Shown: positions 1 through 7,279 of the stretch, piece by piece
Position numbering within the stretch: the first letter of the stretch is position 1
Layout of the letters: each line of letters begins with the position of its first letter
Assembly (NCBI GenBank): GCA_050949725.1
Contig: JBMNGH010000004.1
Location: 1-21,141, forward strand
DNA: 21,141 nucleotides
Source of the DNA: JBMNGH01 sp050949725
GTDB lineage: Bacteria > Bacillota > Thermosediminibacteria > Thermosediminibacterales > Tepidanaerobacteraceae
Direction: 5' to 3'
The notes under the pieces: model-generated
The model's database searches: none
What the model saw: the letters and a program-made list of their open reading frames with translations, nothing else
What the model was told of the DNA's origin: nothing
Translations under genes and position numbers: made by a program

Positions 1-1339
1 CTATAGGTTCACTTACAGCCTCGATTTTCTGGTATTCGGCATCCTTTCGATTATTTCCTTCACCTGTTCAGTCACGTCTTTTGGTACATACTCTTCCATC
101 ATTATCACATGATCTGCAACATCAAAATAGTCCCCTGAACCACCGATTACAAGCACAGTTGAAACCTGTTTTTGTTTATACAGGGCTTTTACTCTATCAA
201 TAAAAGGGGTGATTGGTTCCATTTCTTTCTGCACTAACCGCTGCATCCTTCCATCCCTAATCATAAAATTTGTAGCACTCGTATCCTCATCGATCAGTAA
301 TAAATCTGTTCCTATCTCAAGAGCCTCAATGATTCCTGCAGCTTGTGAAGTGCTGCCGCTGGCATTTTCTGTCACAAAAGACACTGTATCTTTACCCTTT
401 GGAAGATTGTTGATAAAAGGTGAAATGTTAACTTTTTCAACTTTCCTTCATTTTCCGCCTTGATTTTTACGGCATTTCACGAGTTACAACAAATTCCCTT
501 CCATCCCCGTAGATATGGTCATAGACCCCTAATTGCAATGCTTGAAGCAAAGTGGATTTTCCGTGAAAACCCCCTCCCACAATAAGGGTAACCCCTTCAG
601 GAATGCCCATCCCTTTAATCTTTCCATGATTTGGCAGGTTTATCTCAACTTCATATTCTTTTGGACTTATAAAAGGTACAGCACCCATTTTCATTGGCCT
701 CTGAGATATACCGCTTTCTCGTGGGAGAATACTACCATTTGCAATAAAAGCCACCAGGCGGCGGTCTATAATTTCCTCACGCAAAAAGTGCTGATCTTCG
801 ACTAATGCAACCTGTCTGATCAATTTATCTTTTGGAATAGCATCAAAAAAAAGAGATGCCTCGACGATTTTGGGGATTGTATCAAGTAATATTACCTTGG
901 CGTTGCGGCTTAGAATGCGCCTACCGGCAGCCGGAAGACCCACCTCTAGCCTCGCTTCAATCAAATTACGGTTAATCACAATAAAGTTTCTCTCCAAAAT
1001 CTCTTGGCCGCAATGTCCTATCGAGAGCAAACCGCTCTTTCCTGTTCCACTTACATGGTTGTAAATACTGTATATTGTTTTTGCAACATGCCTGCTTAAA
1101 AAATCCACAACAGCCCTGCGTTTATATGCGGTGTCATATAATTCATGCGGGAATCCGGCCTCTTTTCCGGGAACCGTAACCCGAATCCTTGACGGGGAAG
1201 CAAATGGATCCCCTTGTACATAGTCGATTGATAATGTAAAAGTGTTGAACTTATACTGCCCTTCCAATTCCTTGTAAGCCTTGTAACCTCTTCCGTCTAT
1301 ATCATCCAGGATTTTTTCAAGATCTTTATATGATTTCAA
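1..1339 (-). pseudogene. Broken ABC-class ATPase gene (COG3044-like)
   Basis: The conceptual protein resembles the predicted ABC-class ATPases: it has DGRGYKAYK and QGDPFASPSR near the N-terminus, a P-loop GGGFHGKST, and after the breaks LLLIDEDTSATNFMIRD (Walker B region). Reading is interrupted three times. The first frame stops after VVTREMP at 467; one extra A near 475-477 and one near 442-444 would join it smoothly to the downstream frame through NISPFINNLP. A third lost A near 25-28 gives the early stop at 13, where the gene runs off the window. The start is probably TTG at 1339, preceded by AAGGAAAG, because homologues begin close to the residues KSYKDLEKIL. The open frame back to 1525 runs through a 16-T run and into the tRNA terminator and is unlikely to be translated. 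Biochemical role of the family is unknown. Either true decay or homopolymer sequencing error would explain it. Confidence 0.8.
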
Positions 1340-1523
1340 CTTATTCACTCTTTCCTTACTAGTATTAAAATAATTATCTATACAGTGATAAATCCATGTA
1401 TTAAGCTTATTATGTTTAATTATATCTTTTTTTTTTTTTTTTAATAAAGCAAAAACTATTTGCCCTATTCGGGATGCAGTTGATTTCATCTCTTTTAAAA
1501 ATGAAAATTCGAGAATAATTGGC

Positions 1524-1564
1524 ATAAAAAAACTCTCAAATCCGAATCGCCGTATTTAAGAGTT
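1524..1564 (-). terminator. Intrinsic terminator of tRNA-Leu(CAA)
   Basis: On the minus strand AACTCTTAAAT pairs with ATTTGAGAGTT over 11 positions with one G-U, around a 12-base loop, and is followed directly by a T run. It sits 11 bases beyond the tRNA CCA end. Its position over 1525 argues against the longer start of the ATPase frame. Confidence 0.85.
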
Positions 1565-1574
1565 GGTTATTTTC

Positions 1575-1661
1575 TGGTGCCGGTGGTGGGAGTCGAACCC
1601 ACACGTCCTTGCGGACAACGGATTTTGAGTCCGTCTCGTCTGCCAATTCCAACACACCGGC
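1575..1661 (-). tRNA. tRNA-Leu, anticodon CAA
   Basis: Class II tRNA with a long variable arm. The acceptor stem GCCGGTG pairs with CACCGGC, the discriminator is A, and CCA is encoded (1575-1577). The anticodon stem ACGGA/TCCGT encloses the loop CTCAAAA, giving anticodon CAA, which reads UUG. The T arm GTGGGTTCGACTCCCAC is intact. A promoter lies just upstream and a terminator just downstream, so this is a single-gene transcript. Confidence 0.97.
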
Positions 1662-1688
1662 TCAATAATAAGTTTCTCTAAAAATCAA

Positions 1689-1716
1689 ATTATGGACAAT
1701 CAAAAATACATATCAA
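1689..1716 (-). promoter_or_regulatory. Promoter of tRNA-Leu(CAA)
   Basis: On the minus strand TTGATA (1716-1711) and CATAAT (1694-1689) are separated by 16 bases, each five of six to the vegetative consensus. The expected transcript start near 1682 leaves a leader of about 20 bases before the tRNA. Confidence 0.7.
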
Positions 1717-1734
1717 TAATAACTAAAAAATCGG

Positions 1735-1762
1735 TTGACATGGTGTGTCTATATATTAGCAT
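1735..1762 (+). promoter_or_regulatory. Possible promoter of the L,D-transpeptidase gene
   Basis: A perfect TTGACA at 1735-1740 is followed after 16 bases by TAGCAT (1757-1762), a weak -10 box. It would give a leader of roughly 115 bases. Other AT-rich -10 candidates overlap, so only the -35 box is persuasive. Confidence 0.35.
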
Positions 1763-1886
1763 ATACTTTTAAATAGTTCAAGTAGAATGATTAAAGGTTT
1801 TCTAGTACGAAATGATTAAATTAAGAATTAAAATTTGTAAAAGATAAAAAATATATATAAACAACTAAAAACCTCGGAGGGCAAAT

Positions 1887-2816
1887 ATGCTAAAAAAGGT
1901 TACAACTATTATCACACTGCTCATCTTTCTATTTTCTTATTCAACAAATCTCTACGCGGTCCCTAAGTGCACATGCAGTCAAGACAGGGTTTTGAAACTA
2001 CAAACACCACCTCTTTATGGTGAGGATATTAAGGAAATTCAAATACAATTAAATAGAATGGGCTACTATACACATGATATAAACGGCATCTATGATAAAA
2101 CCACAGCAGAGGCAGCAAAACAATTCCAGAGGTCGTATAACCTCGTAGCAGACGGCATTTTTGGTATCAAGTCAATGACAATGCTTGCTGAAATATTCGA
2201 AAGCCCGGCATATAATCCAAACACCGAAGACCCTGAGGGTGAGATTTATATAATTATCAATTCACTTGAAAGAAGACTCACTGTCATGTCTGACGGAAAA
2301 CCGTTCAAATCATTTCCGGTCGCTGTAGGCACATTCGAAACACCAACACCTATAGGGGCATTTAAAATAATACAAAAATCTTCTTGGGGCGAAGGGTTCG
2401 GTGCACGTTGGATGAGATTAAACGTGCCCTGGGGTATTTACGGAATCCACGGGACAAACAAGCCTTGGTCTATAGGGGGATTTGAATCTCATGGCTGCAT
2501 AAGGATGCATAATAACCACGTAAAGCAGGTATATAATTGGATTGATGTCGGCACCAAGGTATATATTGTCGGCGGTGTGGACGGCCCGTTCACTTTTGGG
2601 CTAAGGCCTCTTTCTACGGGCTCCAAAGGTTCTGACGTTGTAGAAGTTCAAAAGCGCCTAGCTGGTTTTGGCTTGTACAACGGAAATTTTGACGGCATAT
2701 ACGGTTCTGGAACAGCTCAAGCTGTTAGGAAATTCCAGAAGGATAACGGGTTAAAAATAACCGGAAGTGTCAATATGGCAACTTATGAAAAACTCGGTAT
2801 ACAGTTGTTTGAGTAG
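1887..2816 (+). CDS. Secreted L,D-transpeptidase with two peptidoglycan-binding domains
   Basis: The 309-residue protein should act outside the membrane on peptidoglycan, forming 3-3 cross-links or attaching proteins to stem peptides. An N-terminal signal peptide (residues 1-24, KK then a hydrophobic stretch, VPKC region after it) is followed by a PG_binding_1 repeat (about 44-103), a YkuD catalytic domain (about 119-228) and a second PG_binding_1 repeat (about 246-306). The catalytic signature is present: HGT at 188-190 and SHGCIRM with nucleophile Cys204. Both binding repeats keep the DGIYG/DGIFG turn. The start ATG has CGGAGGG about 8 bases upstream. Its 3' end overlaps the convergent phosphatase gene by 34 bases, so the two mRNAs are antisense there. 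The family assignment is secure; the exact cross-linking role is not visible. Confidence 0.95.
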   Translation: MLKKVTTIITLLIFLFSYSTNLYAVPKCTCSQDRVLKLQTPPLYGEDIKEIQIQLNRMGYYTHDINGIYDKTTAEAAKQFQRSYNLVADGIFGIKSMTMLAEIFESPAYNPNTEDPEGEIYIIINSLERRLTVMSDGKPFKSFPVAVGTFETPTPIGAFKIIQKSSWGEGFGARWMRLNVPWGIYGIHGTNKPWSIGGFESHGCIRMHNNHVKQVYNWIDVGTKVYIVGGVDGPFTFGLRPLSTGSKGSDVVEVQKRLAGFGLYNGNFDGIYGSGTAQAVRKFQKDNGLKITGSVNMATYEKLGIQLFE

Positions 2817-3490
2817 GATTTTTGGCAAAACATATTTTCATATTCTAACAACCGTAATAAATCCACCGGCTTTTTTATAATAGCTCTCGCACCGGATTCC
2901 ATTAGTTCAGCTTCGTCTCTAAAGCCCCATAAGACACCTACGGCGCACATGCCAGCCGCATTTGAGGTTCTCATATCAACATTTGTATCTCCGACAAACA
3001 AGAAATTTTCCGGCTTTATGCCTATTTTTTTTGCTATCTCAAACGCCCCACATGGGTGCGGTTTTTTAGGTATTCCATCTCGTTGACCCAACACAGGAGC
3101 AAATTCCCAATCTGGTAACAAGCTTCTGACAACTAACCTTGTCAATTTGTCAGGCTTGTTTGAAAGAATAGCCATCTTGATTCTTCTTTTTGTAAGTTCA
3201 TCAAGAAGTTCTGCTATTCCATCATAAGGTTTGGTCTTATATGTCATTCGATTGCTGTATTCTTCTTTCATCATAGCAACACACTTTGCTTTGACTCTTG
3301 TATTAATATACTGTTGAGGAAGCGCCCTCTTTACAAGCATTTCCGTGCCATCACCTACAAAATACTTGTATTTTTCTGTTTCATGTGTCGGAAATCCCAT
3401 TTTACATAAAACGGCATTCATCGACTCAGCTAGATCTTGTAATGTGTCTAGCAGCGTACCGTCTAAATCGAAAATTACCCCTTTAAACAT
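2783..3490 (-). CDS. HAD-family phosphatase, phosphoglycolate phosphatase-like
   Basis: A 235-residue cytoplasmic haloacid dehalogenase-type hydrolase. Motif I is DLDGT with nucleophile Asp8 and acid/base Asp10, motif II Ser110 in ILSNKPD, motif III Lys in PKKPHP (about 142-143), and motif IV VGDTNVDM with Asp168 and Asp172. The cap insertion of about 70 residues after motif I places it in the Gph/PpaX-like subfamily that removes phosphate from small metabolites such as 2-phosphoglycolate, or pyrophosphate. Substrate cannot be fixed from sequence. The ATG start has AAGGAAG at a good distance. The last 14 residues run past the usual end of the fold and lie in the overlap with the L,D-transpeptidase gene. 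Confidence 0.9.
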   Translation of the reverse strand: MFKGVIFDLDGTLLDTLQDLAESMNAVLCKMGFPTHETEKYKYFVGDGTEMLVKRALPQQYINTRVKAKCVAMMKEEYSNRMTYKTKPYDGIAELLDELTKRRIKMAILSNKPDKLTRLVVRSLLPDWEFAPVLGQRDGIPKKPHPCGAFEIAKKIGIKPENFLFVGDTNVDMRTSNAAGMCAVGVLWGFRDEAELMESGARAIIKKPVDLLRLLEYENMFCQKSYSNNCIPSFS

Positions 3491-3542
3491 TGTATCAGCT
3501 TCCTTTATGTATATTCTCTTACTTTCTCTGTTACCATGTCTT

Positions 3543-3571
3543 ATTATACAGGTATTTTCATTTCTTTAAAA
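3543..3571 (-). promoter_or_regulatory. Possible promoter of the HAD phosphatase gene
   Basis: A perfect TATAAT on the minus strand (3548-3543) lies about 50 bases upstream of the ATG. The -35 region at suitable spacing is only TTTAAA-like, so the call rests on the -10 box and position. Confidence 0.4.
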
Positions 3572-3635
3572 GGACAAAAGTCCACGAATTTTGTATAAAT
3601 AATAAAGAAGCATACTGATTAAACCAATAACTTCA

Positions 3636-3665
3636 GAAGTCAATTTAATTTTGACAGGACAAATC
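3636..3665 (+). repeat. Orphan insertion-sequence end (30 bases)
   Basis: This 30-base stretch matches the reverse complement of 21112-21141, just upstream of the ISLre2-type transposase, at 28 of 30 positions; it begins GAAGTCAATTTAA and ends GACAGGACAAATC. Similarity stops at both edges and no transposase lies next to it. The simplest reading is a leftover terminal repeat of a related element, lying 9 bases before the tRNA-Leu promoter. Confidence 0.6.
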
Positions 3666-3673
3666 TATATGCA

Positions 3674-3702
3674 TTGACAACATTGAAGTAATTATGTATA
3701 CT
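3674..3702 (+). promoter_or_regulatory. Strong promoter of tRNA-Leu(CAG)
   Basis: Perfect TTGACA (3674-3679), a 17-base spacer and TATACT (3697-3702). The predicted start near 3709 leaves about 90 bases to be trimmed before the mature tRNA 5' end. Confidence 0.8.
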
Positions 3703-3797
3703 CTTACTGTAGCATCTGTGATTTTGCTGATTAGTTCAAATGTTGTTTTATATTATTCTCGTTTTTGTTATTTCTCTGTGTATTTAATAAAGCACTA

Positions 3798-3885
3798 GCC
3801 GAAGTGGTGGAACTGGCAGACGCGCTAGATTCAGGGTCTAGTGTGCATTGCGCACGTGCGGGTTCAAATCCCGCCTTCGGCACCA
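3798..3885 (+). tRNA. tRNA-Leu, anticodon CAG
   Basis: Class II tRNA with a long variable arm. The acceptor GCCGAAG pairs with CTTCGGC, the discriminator is A, and CCA is encoded at 3883-3885. The anticodon stem CTAGA/TCTAG encloses TTCAGGG, giving CAG, which reads CUG. The T arm CGGGTTCAAATCCCG is complete. The restriction-modification genes begin about 280 bases beyond it; no duplicated tRNA 3' end marking an integration site was found within the window. Confidence 0.97.
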
Positions 3886-3969
3886 GTGAAATCAAAGGTT
3901 TCAGGGTTTTATAAATCCTTTAATTAAACATAAAACAATCTCAGTAATGCAGTTTTAATTCAATTGAGT

Positions 3970-4010
3970 ACAAAATAATAGCAGGGATGGCGCGCCTGCT
4001 ATTGTTTTGT
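3970..4010 (+). other. Long hairpin downstream of tRNA-Leu(CAG)
   Basis: ACAAAATAATAGCAGG (3970-3985) pairs with 3995-4010 over all 16 positions with one G-U, around a 9-base loop GATGGCGCG. There is no T run on either strand, so it is not an ordinary terminator. A true terminator follows 23 bases later. It may protect or process the tRNA 3' trailer, or be part of a small RNA. Confidence 0.6.
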
Positions 4011-4032
4011 AAACTAAAGGTTCTTATTTATT

Positions 4033-4060
4033 GCCTTGCATTTTAGCGGGGCTTTTTTTT
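4033..4060 (+). terminator. Intrinsic terminator of the tRNA-Leu(CAG) transcript
   Basis: GCCTTGC pairs with GCGGGGC (7 pairs, two G-U) around ATTTTA and is followed by eight T. It is the first clear terminator after the tRNA, about 150 bases from its end. Confidence 0.75.
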
Positions 4061-4161
4061 GTCTGGCAAGCCCATTACAGTGTTTTATAATGTATGAATG
4101 ATGAAGAAATAACTAAATAAAGGTTACGAATTGTGCTCTTTAAGCTAAATTAATCATATGG

Positions 4162-5076
4162 TTAATCAACAATAGGCAGTTGTAGTTGAACCGAATAGTT
4201 TTTTATACGGTTATTAGCAAGTTCTACATATTCATGTTTAATGTCATATCCTATATAATACCTTTTGCTCTTAAGAGCAGCAAGACAAGTTGTTCCACTA
4301 CCACAGAATGGGTCAAGGATGACATCGCCTATAAATGAGTAAAGCTGTATCAATCGATAAGGTAATTCTTCTGGAAAAGGAGCTGGATGCCCTATGCTTC
4401 TGGCTGATACAGCTGAAAAAGTCCACACACTTTTTGTCCATTCCAGAAACTGTTCTTTTGTTATTGTATTCTGTTTATCTTTTTTCTTTCTTGAAAAAGA
4501 TTCTTTTGAAAACACTAAAATATATTCATGAGTATCTCTTAAAACAGGATTTGAAGCAGACATCCAACTGCCCCATGCTGTCGACGGGCTAGCACTTGAT
4601 GCCTTGTCCCAAATTATTTCACCTCTCATAAAGTACCCAATTTTTAGCATGTCTTCAATTATATATGAATGCAAAGGAATATAGGGTTTCCTCCCCAAGT
4701 TAGCAATGTTTATGCATGCTCTCCCACCAGTGACAAGCTTTTTATAAGTTTCTTGAAATACTTTATAAAGTAATTGTCTGTATTCCTCTAAAGACATATC
4801 CTTATCATATTCTTTTTTTACATTATAAGGTGGGGATGTAATCATTAGATGAACACTATTATCAGGAATTTCATCCATTAGTTCACTAGATTTGCAATAG
4901 ATCTTATTAAGTATATTTAGTGGAATCTTGTTTTCTTTATATATTATATTTTTCTTTTCCATTTCTTGATTAGCATATAATTTGCTATCATAGAATACTG
5001 TTGAATCGTGGTTTATTCTCCCTGGTGTTCCGAAAGAACTTGTTTTGGTGCCTATCCTTTTAGACAAAAAAATCAC
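4162..5076 (-). CDS. Type II DNA methyltransferase, probably N4-cytosine, beta class
   Basis: The protein transfers a methyl group from S-adenosylmethionine to DNA and should protect host sites from the adjacent nuclease. Motif IV TSPPY (residues 80-84) comes before the AdoMet-binding motif I DPFCGSGTT (255-263), which is the beta-class order; the SPPY form favours N4-methylcytosine over N6-methyladenine. HPAPFPEELPYRLI matches motif X-like sequence before motif I. The longest frame opens with GTG at 5076 in a GTGA overlap with the nuclease stop, but AGGGAG lies directly against that GTG; TTG at 5067 is 8 bases from AGGGAG and is the likelier start. It is the second gene of a two-gene operon. 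Recognition sequence is unknown. Confidence 0.9.
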   Translation of the reverse strand: MIFLSKRIGTKTSSFGTPGRINHDSTVFYDSKLYANQEMEKKNIIYKENKIPLNILNKIYCKSSELMDEIPDNSVHLMITSPPYNVKKEYDKDMSLEEYRQLLYKVFQETYKKLVTGGRACINIANLGRKPYIPLHSYIIEDMLKIGYFMRGEIIWDKASSASPSTAWGSWMSASNPVLRDTHEYILVFSKESFSRKKKDKQNTITKEQFLEWTKSVWTFSAVSARSIGHPAPFPEELPYRLIQLYSFIGDVILDPFCGSGTTCLAALKSKRYYIGYDIKHEYVELANNRIKNYSVQLQLPIVD

Positions 5077-5957
5077 TCCCTAATAAGTTTAATAAAAAGT
5101 TCGCCTTTTTCCTCATAAGTTTGTTCTTTATTTGCAATTTCAATAATTTCTCCGATCTCTCTTTTATTTTTCATACTAGAAAAAAAGGTCATTTCTTGAG
5201 AATATAAGGATTTGATTTTCTCTTTTATTTCATTAAAACTATCGAATCTAAAAAAACCACCTTTTGGGGTTGTTTTAATATTTTCTTCAATATTATTACG
5301 GTTTAAAGGTTTAGGATTTATTGACCAAAAGCCTTGGATAATACCTGCTTTATATAATTGGTCTACTTTATTATAATAACTTCTCGTAATAGGGGTATTT
5401 CCCAGAATTATTATCGGTATTCGAGAAGCCTTTGGACTAGATACTCTGATACTAATACTTTTACCTATAGCCTTAAGCATAGAGTCGGACCTTAACAGAC
5501 CCGGATTACCAGAATGTGATTTGTAGTCTCCGATACACTGAAGTCGGTCAGGATTACCCTTTATGTATTGCCAGTTCCAAACAATAGACATTTTAACCTC
5601 AAAAATGATTAAAATATCTTCGGGTTTTTGTTCAATACCATTACTTCTAGAGATTACAACATCCCCGGCTGATTGTCTAGTTAATGCAAGCTCATCACAA
5701 ACTGCGCCTTGCACGGCATACAATTTATCACATTTAACTATTTGTTGGATAAGATCTGTTGACCACTTTTCTGTGAAATTACCTATTAACGAATTTCTGC
5801 TTTGGAGTGTAGTTTTTTTGCCTCTATATTTTCGTGGCCAATAGGCTAAATAATTGCCTAGATCTGTAACATAAAATAGTTGTTCAGGTGTTGCAAAGTC
5901 AAGTGATTTTTGGAAAAAATCTTCTTCAATTCTTTTACACCATAAATTATTCAACAC
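5073..5957 (-). CDS. Type II restriction endonuclease, PD-(D/E)XK type
   Basis: A 294-residue protein directly upstream of and overlapping a DNA methyltransferase gene. A PD-(D/E)XK-like catalytic set is visible: Asp99 in SAGDVVIS, then Glu120 and Lys122 in IIFEVKMS, with Glu64 (NFTEKW) a possible extra metal ligand or helix residue. It has no ATPase or helicase motifs, so a stand-alone type II enzyme is expected. The start is GTG at 5957, with AAGGAG six bases upstream. I do not recognise the specificity family; the partner being a probable N4-cytosine methyltransferase suggests a site containing a modifiable C. Both genes look more AT-rich than their neighbours, consistent with acquisition as a unit. 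Confidence 0.8.
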   Translation of the reverse strand: MLNNLWCKRIEEDFFQKSLDFATPEQLFYVTDLGNYLAYWPRKYRGKKTTLQSRNSLIGNFTEKWSTDLIQQIVKCDKLYAVQGAVCDELALTRQSAGDVVISRSNGIEQKPEDILIIFEVKMSIVWNWQYIKGNPDRLQCIGDYKSHSGNPGLLRSDSMLKAIGKSISIRVSSPKASRIPIIILGNTPITRSYYNKVDQLYKAGIIQGFWSINPKPLNRNNIEENIKTTPKGGFFRFDSFNEIKEKIKSLYSQEMTFFSSMKNKREIGEIIEIANKEQTYEEKGELFIKLIRE

Positions 5958-6132
5958 TTACATCTCCTTCAAATTCCGCTTTAAAAAAAGTTCTTTTAAT
6001 TAGATATTTACAACAAACATCCCAAAATTCCTTTTGTATTATATAAAAAGTGCTCAAAATCAGGATTATTTTATTAAACATTTCACAGGTAAGAAGAACA
6101 ATGGTATTTTTAATTTTATTAATAAACGCTTA

Positions 6133-6300
6133 TTATCCTTTAAAATATGGGATTTTTTTCGAATTGGCGTTTGTCAACATTTTACTCTTAGTTCCGCCCT
6201 CGTTGTTAAAGATGTTGTTAGGAATTTGTCCCTTTTTGATATAAAAACAAACTTTGCCCAATTTGCGGCCCAAAATTGACATTAAAAGAGCTCTAAACAT
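6133..6300 (-). CDS. Small open frame of unknown function, doubtful
   Basis: ATG at 6300 opens a 55-residue frame that begins MFRALLMSILGRK and ends KKIPYFKG. The ribosome binding site is weak (GGATGA). It directly follows the decayed IS200-type transposase end, so it may be element-flanking sequence that happens to be open. No domain is recognised. The rest of 5958-6325 holds nothing else I can support; the plus-strand frames here lack ribosome binding sites and overlap one another. Confidence 0.2.
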   Translation of the reverse strand: MFRALLMSILGRKLGKVCFYIKKGQIPNNIFNNEGGTKSKMLTNANSKKIPYFKG

Positions 6301-6324
6301 TTTTCATCCGCAATATTTAAAAAC

Positions 6325-6521
6325 TTAGTTTGTTGATCGGCCTTTACCACCTTTACCGCCACTAAAGGGACAAACATATTACTGGCTACCCCTTAAACAT
6401 GTTTTTCTTGCTCCTGAATATACTTTTTTATCGTTGCCTCATTAAGCCCTACCATACTCACATAGTAACCCTCACTTTCCGTCGCGTGCGCCCGCATAGC
6501 GGGTGGTTGTTTGTTTCGCAT
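6325..6521 (-). pseudogene. C-terminal remnant of an IS200/IS605 TnpA transposase
   Basis: The minus strand encodes ATESEGYYVSMVGLNEATIK then KYIQEQEKH, the typical C-terminal end of a Y1 (HUH) IS200-like transposase, followed by a premature stop at 6393. A frame shift later the sequence reads PFSGGKGGKG, resembling the usual DPFKG-type tail, to a stop at 6325. The N-terminal HUH motif and catalytic tyrosine are absent. Upstream in the same orientation lie GC-rich palindromic sequence (6488-6512) and a perfect 15-bp hairpin (6573-6606), as expected for element-end structures. The element is dead in cis. Confidence 0.7.
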
Positions 6522-6572
6522 GGCTCATTTCTCTTCCGGAAAACTCGCTTCATGCTCAACAGGTTAAAGTCC

Positions 6573-6606
6573 AACATAAAGACACCCTTTCGGGTGTCTT
6601 TATGTT
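6573..6606. repeat. Perfect 15-bp inverted repeat
   Basis: AACATAAAGACACCC and its exact reverse complement flank a TTTC loop. Neither strand has a following T run, so it is not a standard terminator. It adjoins the IS200-like remnant and may be an element-end hairpin of the kind recognised by Y1 transposases, or a repetitive extragenic palindrome. Confidence 0.7.
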
Positions 6607-6700
6607 CGGTGATCTACATAAAATATAAAGCCAGCGGGAAAAAAAACGTCATGGCTTGTTATTTATGTTTTTGTAAAAGTAATTGAAACTACCTATAGGA

Positions 6701-6732
6701 AACAAACAAAAAGCGCCAGCATCAAGCCGGCG
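6701..6732 (-). terminator. Intrinsic terminator of the actin/bactofilin operon
   Basis: On the minus strand CGCCGGC pairs with GCTGGCG (7 pairs, one G-U) around TTGAT and is followed by CTTTTTGTTTG. It begins 19 bases after the bactofilin stop codon. Confidence 0.85.
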
Positions 6733-6750
6733 TTATGTGGGGTAAATAGA

Positions 6751-7266
6751 TTAAAAGCTGCTCTGAAAAAACGGTTGACCTTTTATCTCGAAGCTCTCTC
6801 TGTTTAGTAGTGTATCATTTTGAGGTAGTTTTTTAGCTTGAGCTCTTTTATACTCTGTCTCACTATATGCCTGTTCTCTTTCAGGTTTTGCATCGATATC
6901 AAGCTCAAAATCATCAGCGTTCAACTCGGTTGCACTGTGGGAAGTGTCTCTTTTCATTAATTTTTTGTTGCCAAGCAGAACAGCTCCATCTTCGATATGA
7001 ATATCCTTGTATTTTAATTGTTCGTAAATCAACTGACCTGAAGAATTAACAACTACACACTCTGCTTCAATTTTTCCTTTCACCTTTCCATCAACCACCA
7101 GTTTCTTCGCTTGAACCTGGCCGTATAAAGTTCCTGAAGCTGCTACAAATACTTCATTGCCATTAGATATACATCCACTAAACATACCGTTTATTTCAAT
7201 AAGGCCGTCAAAAGCGTCTGAACTGTCAACATCTATTACCTTATTTAAAATACTTTTTACGTTCAT
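6751..7266 (-). CDS. Bactofilin-like polymer-forming protein
   Basis: The 171-residue protein has a central region (about 20-110) with the repeating hydrophobic-glycine pattern of the bactofilin beta-helix: LIEINGMFSGCI, VFVAASGTLYGQVQA, KLVVDGKVKGKIEA, CVVVNSSGQL. Bactofilins polymerise without nucleotide and act in cell shape, polar scaffolding or chromosome organisation. A hydrophilic tail of about 60 residues, rich in acidic and basic residues, follows and is likely disordered. The ATG at 7266 is preferred over the longer frame to 7362 because it has AGGTGAGG upstream and begins 13 bases after the stop of the actin-like gene, while the longer frame would overlap that gene by 83 bases. It is the last gene of the operon. 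Confidence 0.8.
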   Translation of the reverse strand: MNVKSILNKVIDVDSSDAFDGLIEINGMFSGCISNGNEVFVAASGTLYGQVQAKKLVVDGKVKGKIEAECVVVNSSGQLIYEQLKYKDIHIEDGAVLLGNKKLMKRDTSHSATELNADDFELDIDAKPEREQAYSETEYKRAQAKKLPQNDTLLNRESFEIKGQPFFQSSF

Positions 7267-7279
7267 AAGCCTCACCTGA

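Noticed and set aside
1340..1525. Longer start for the ABC-class ATPase frame
   Set aside because: The added segment contains a lysine run from a 16-T tract, has no homology to the family, and begins inside the tRNA terminator.
6034..6279. Plus-strand open frames of 81 and 64 residues
   Set aside because: They overlap each other in different frames in AT-rich sequence, have no supporting ribosome sites and show no family features.
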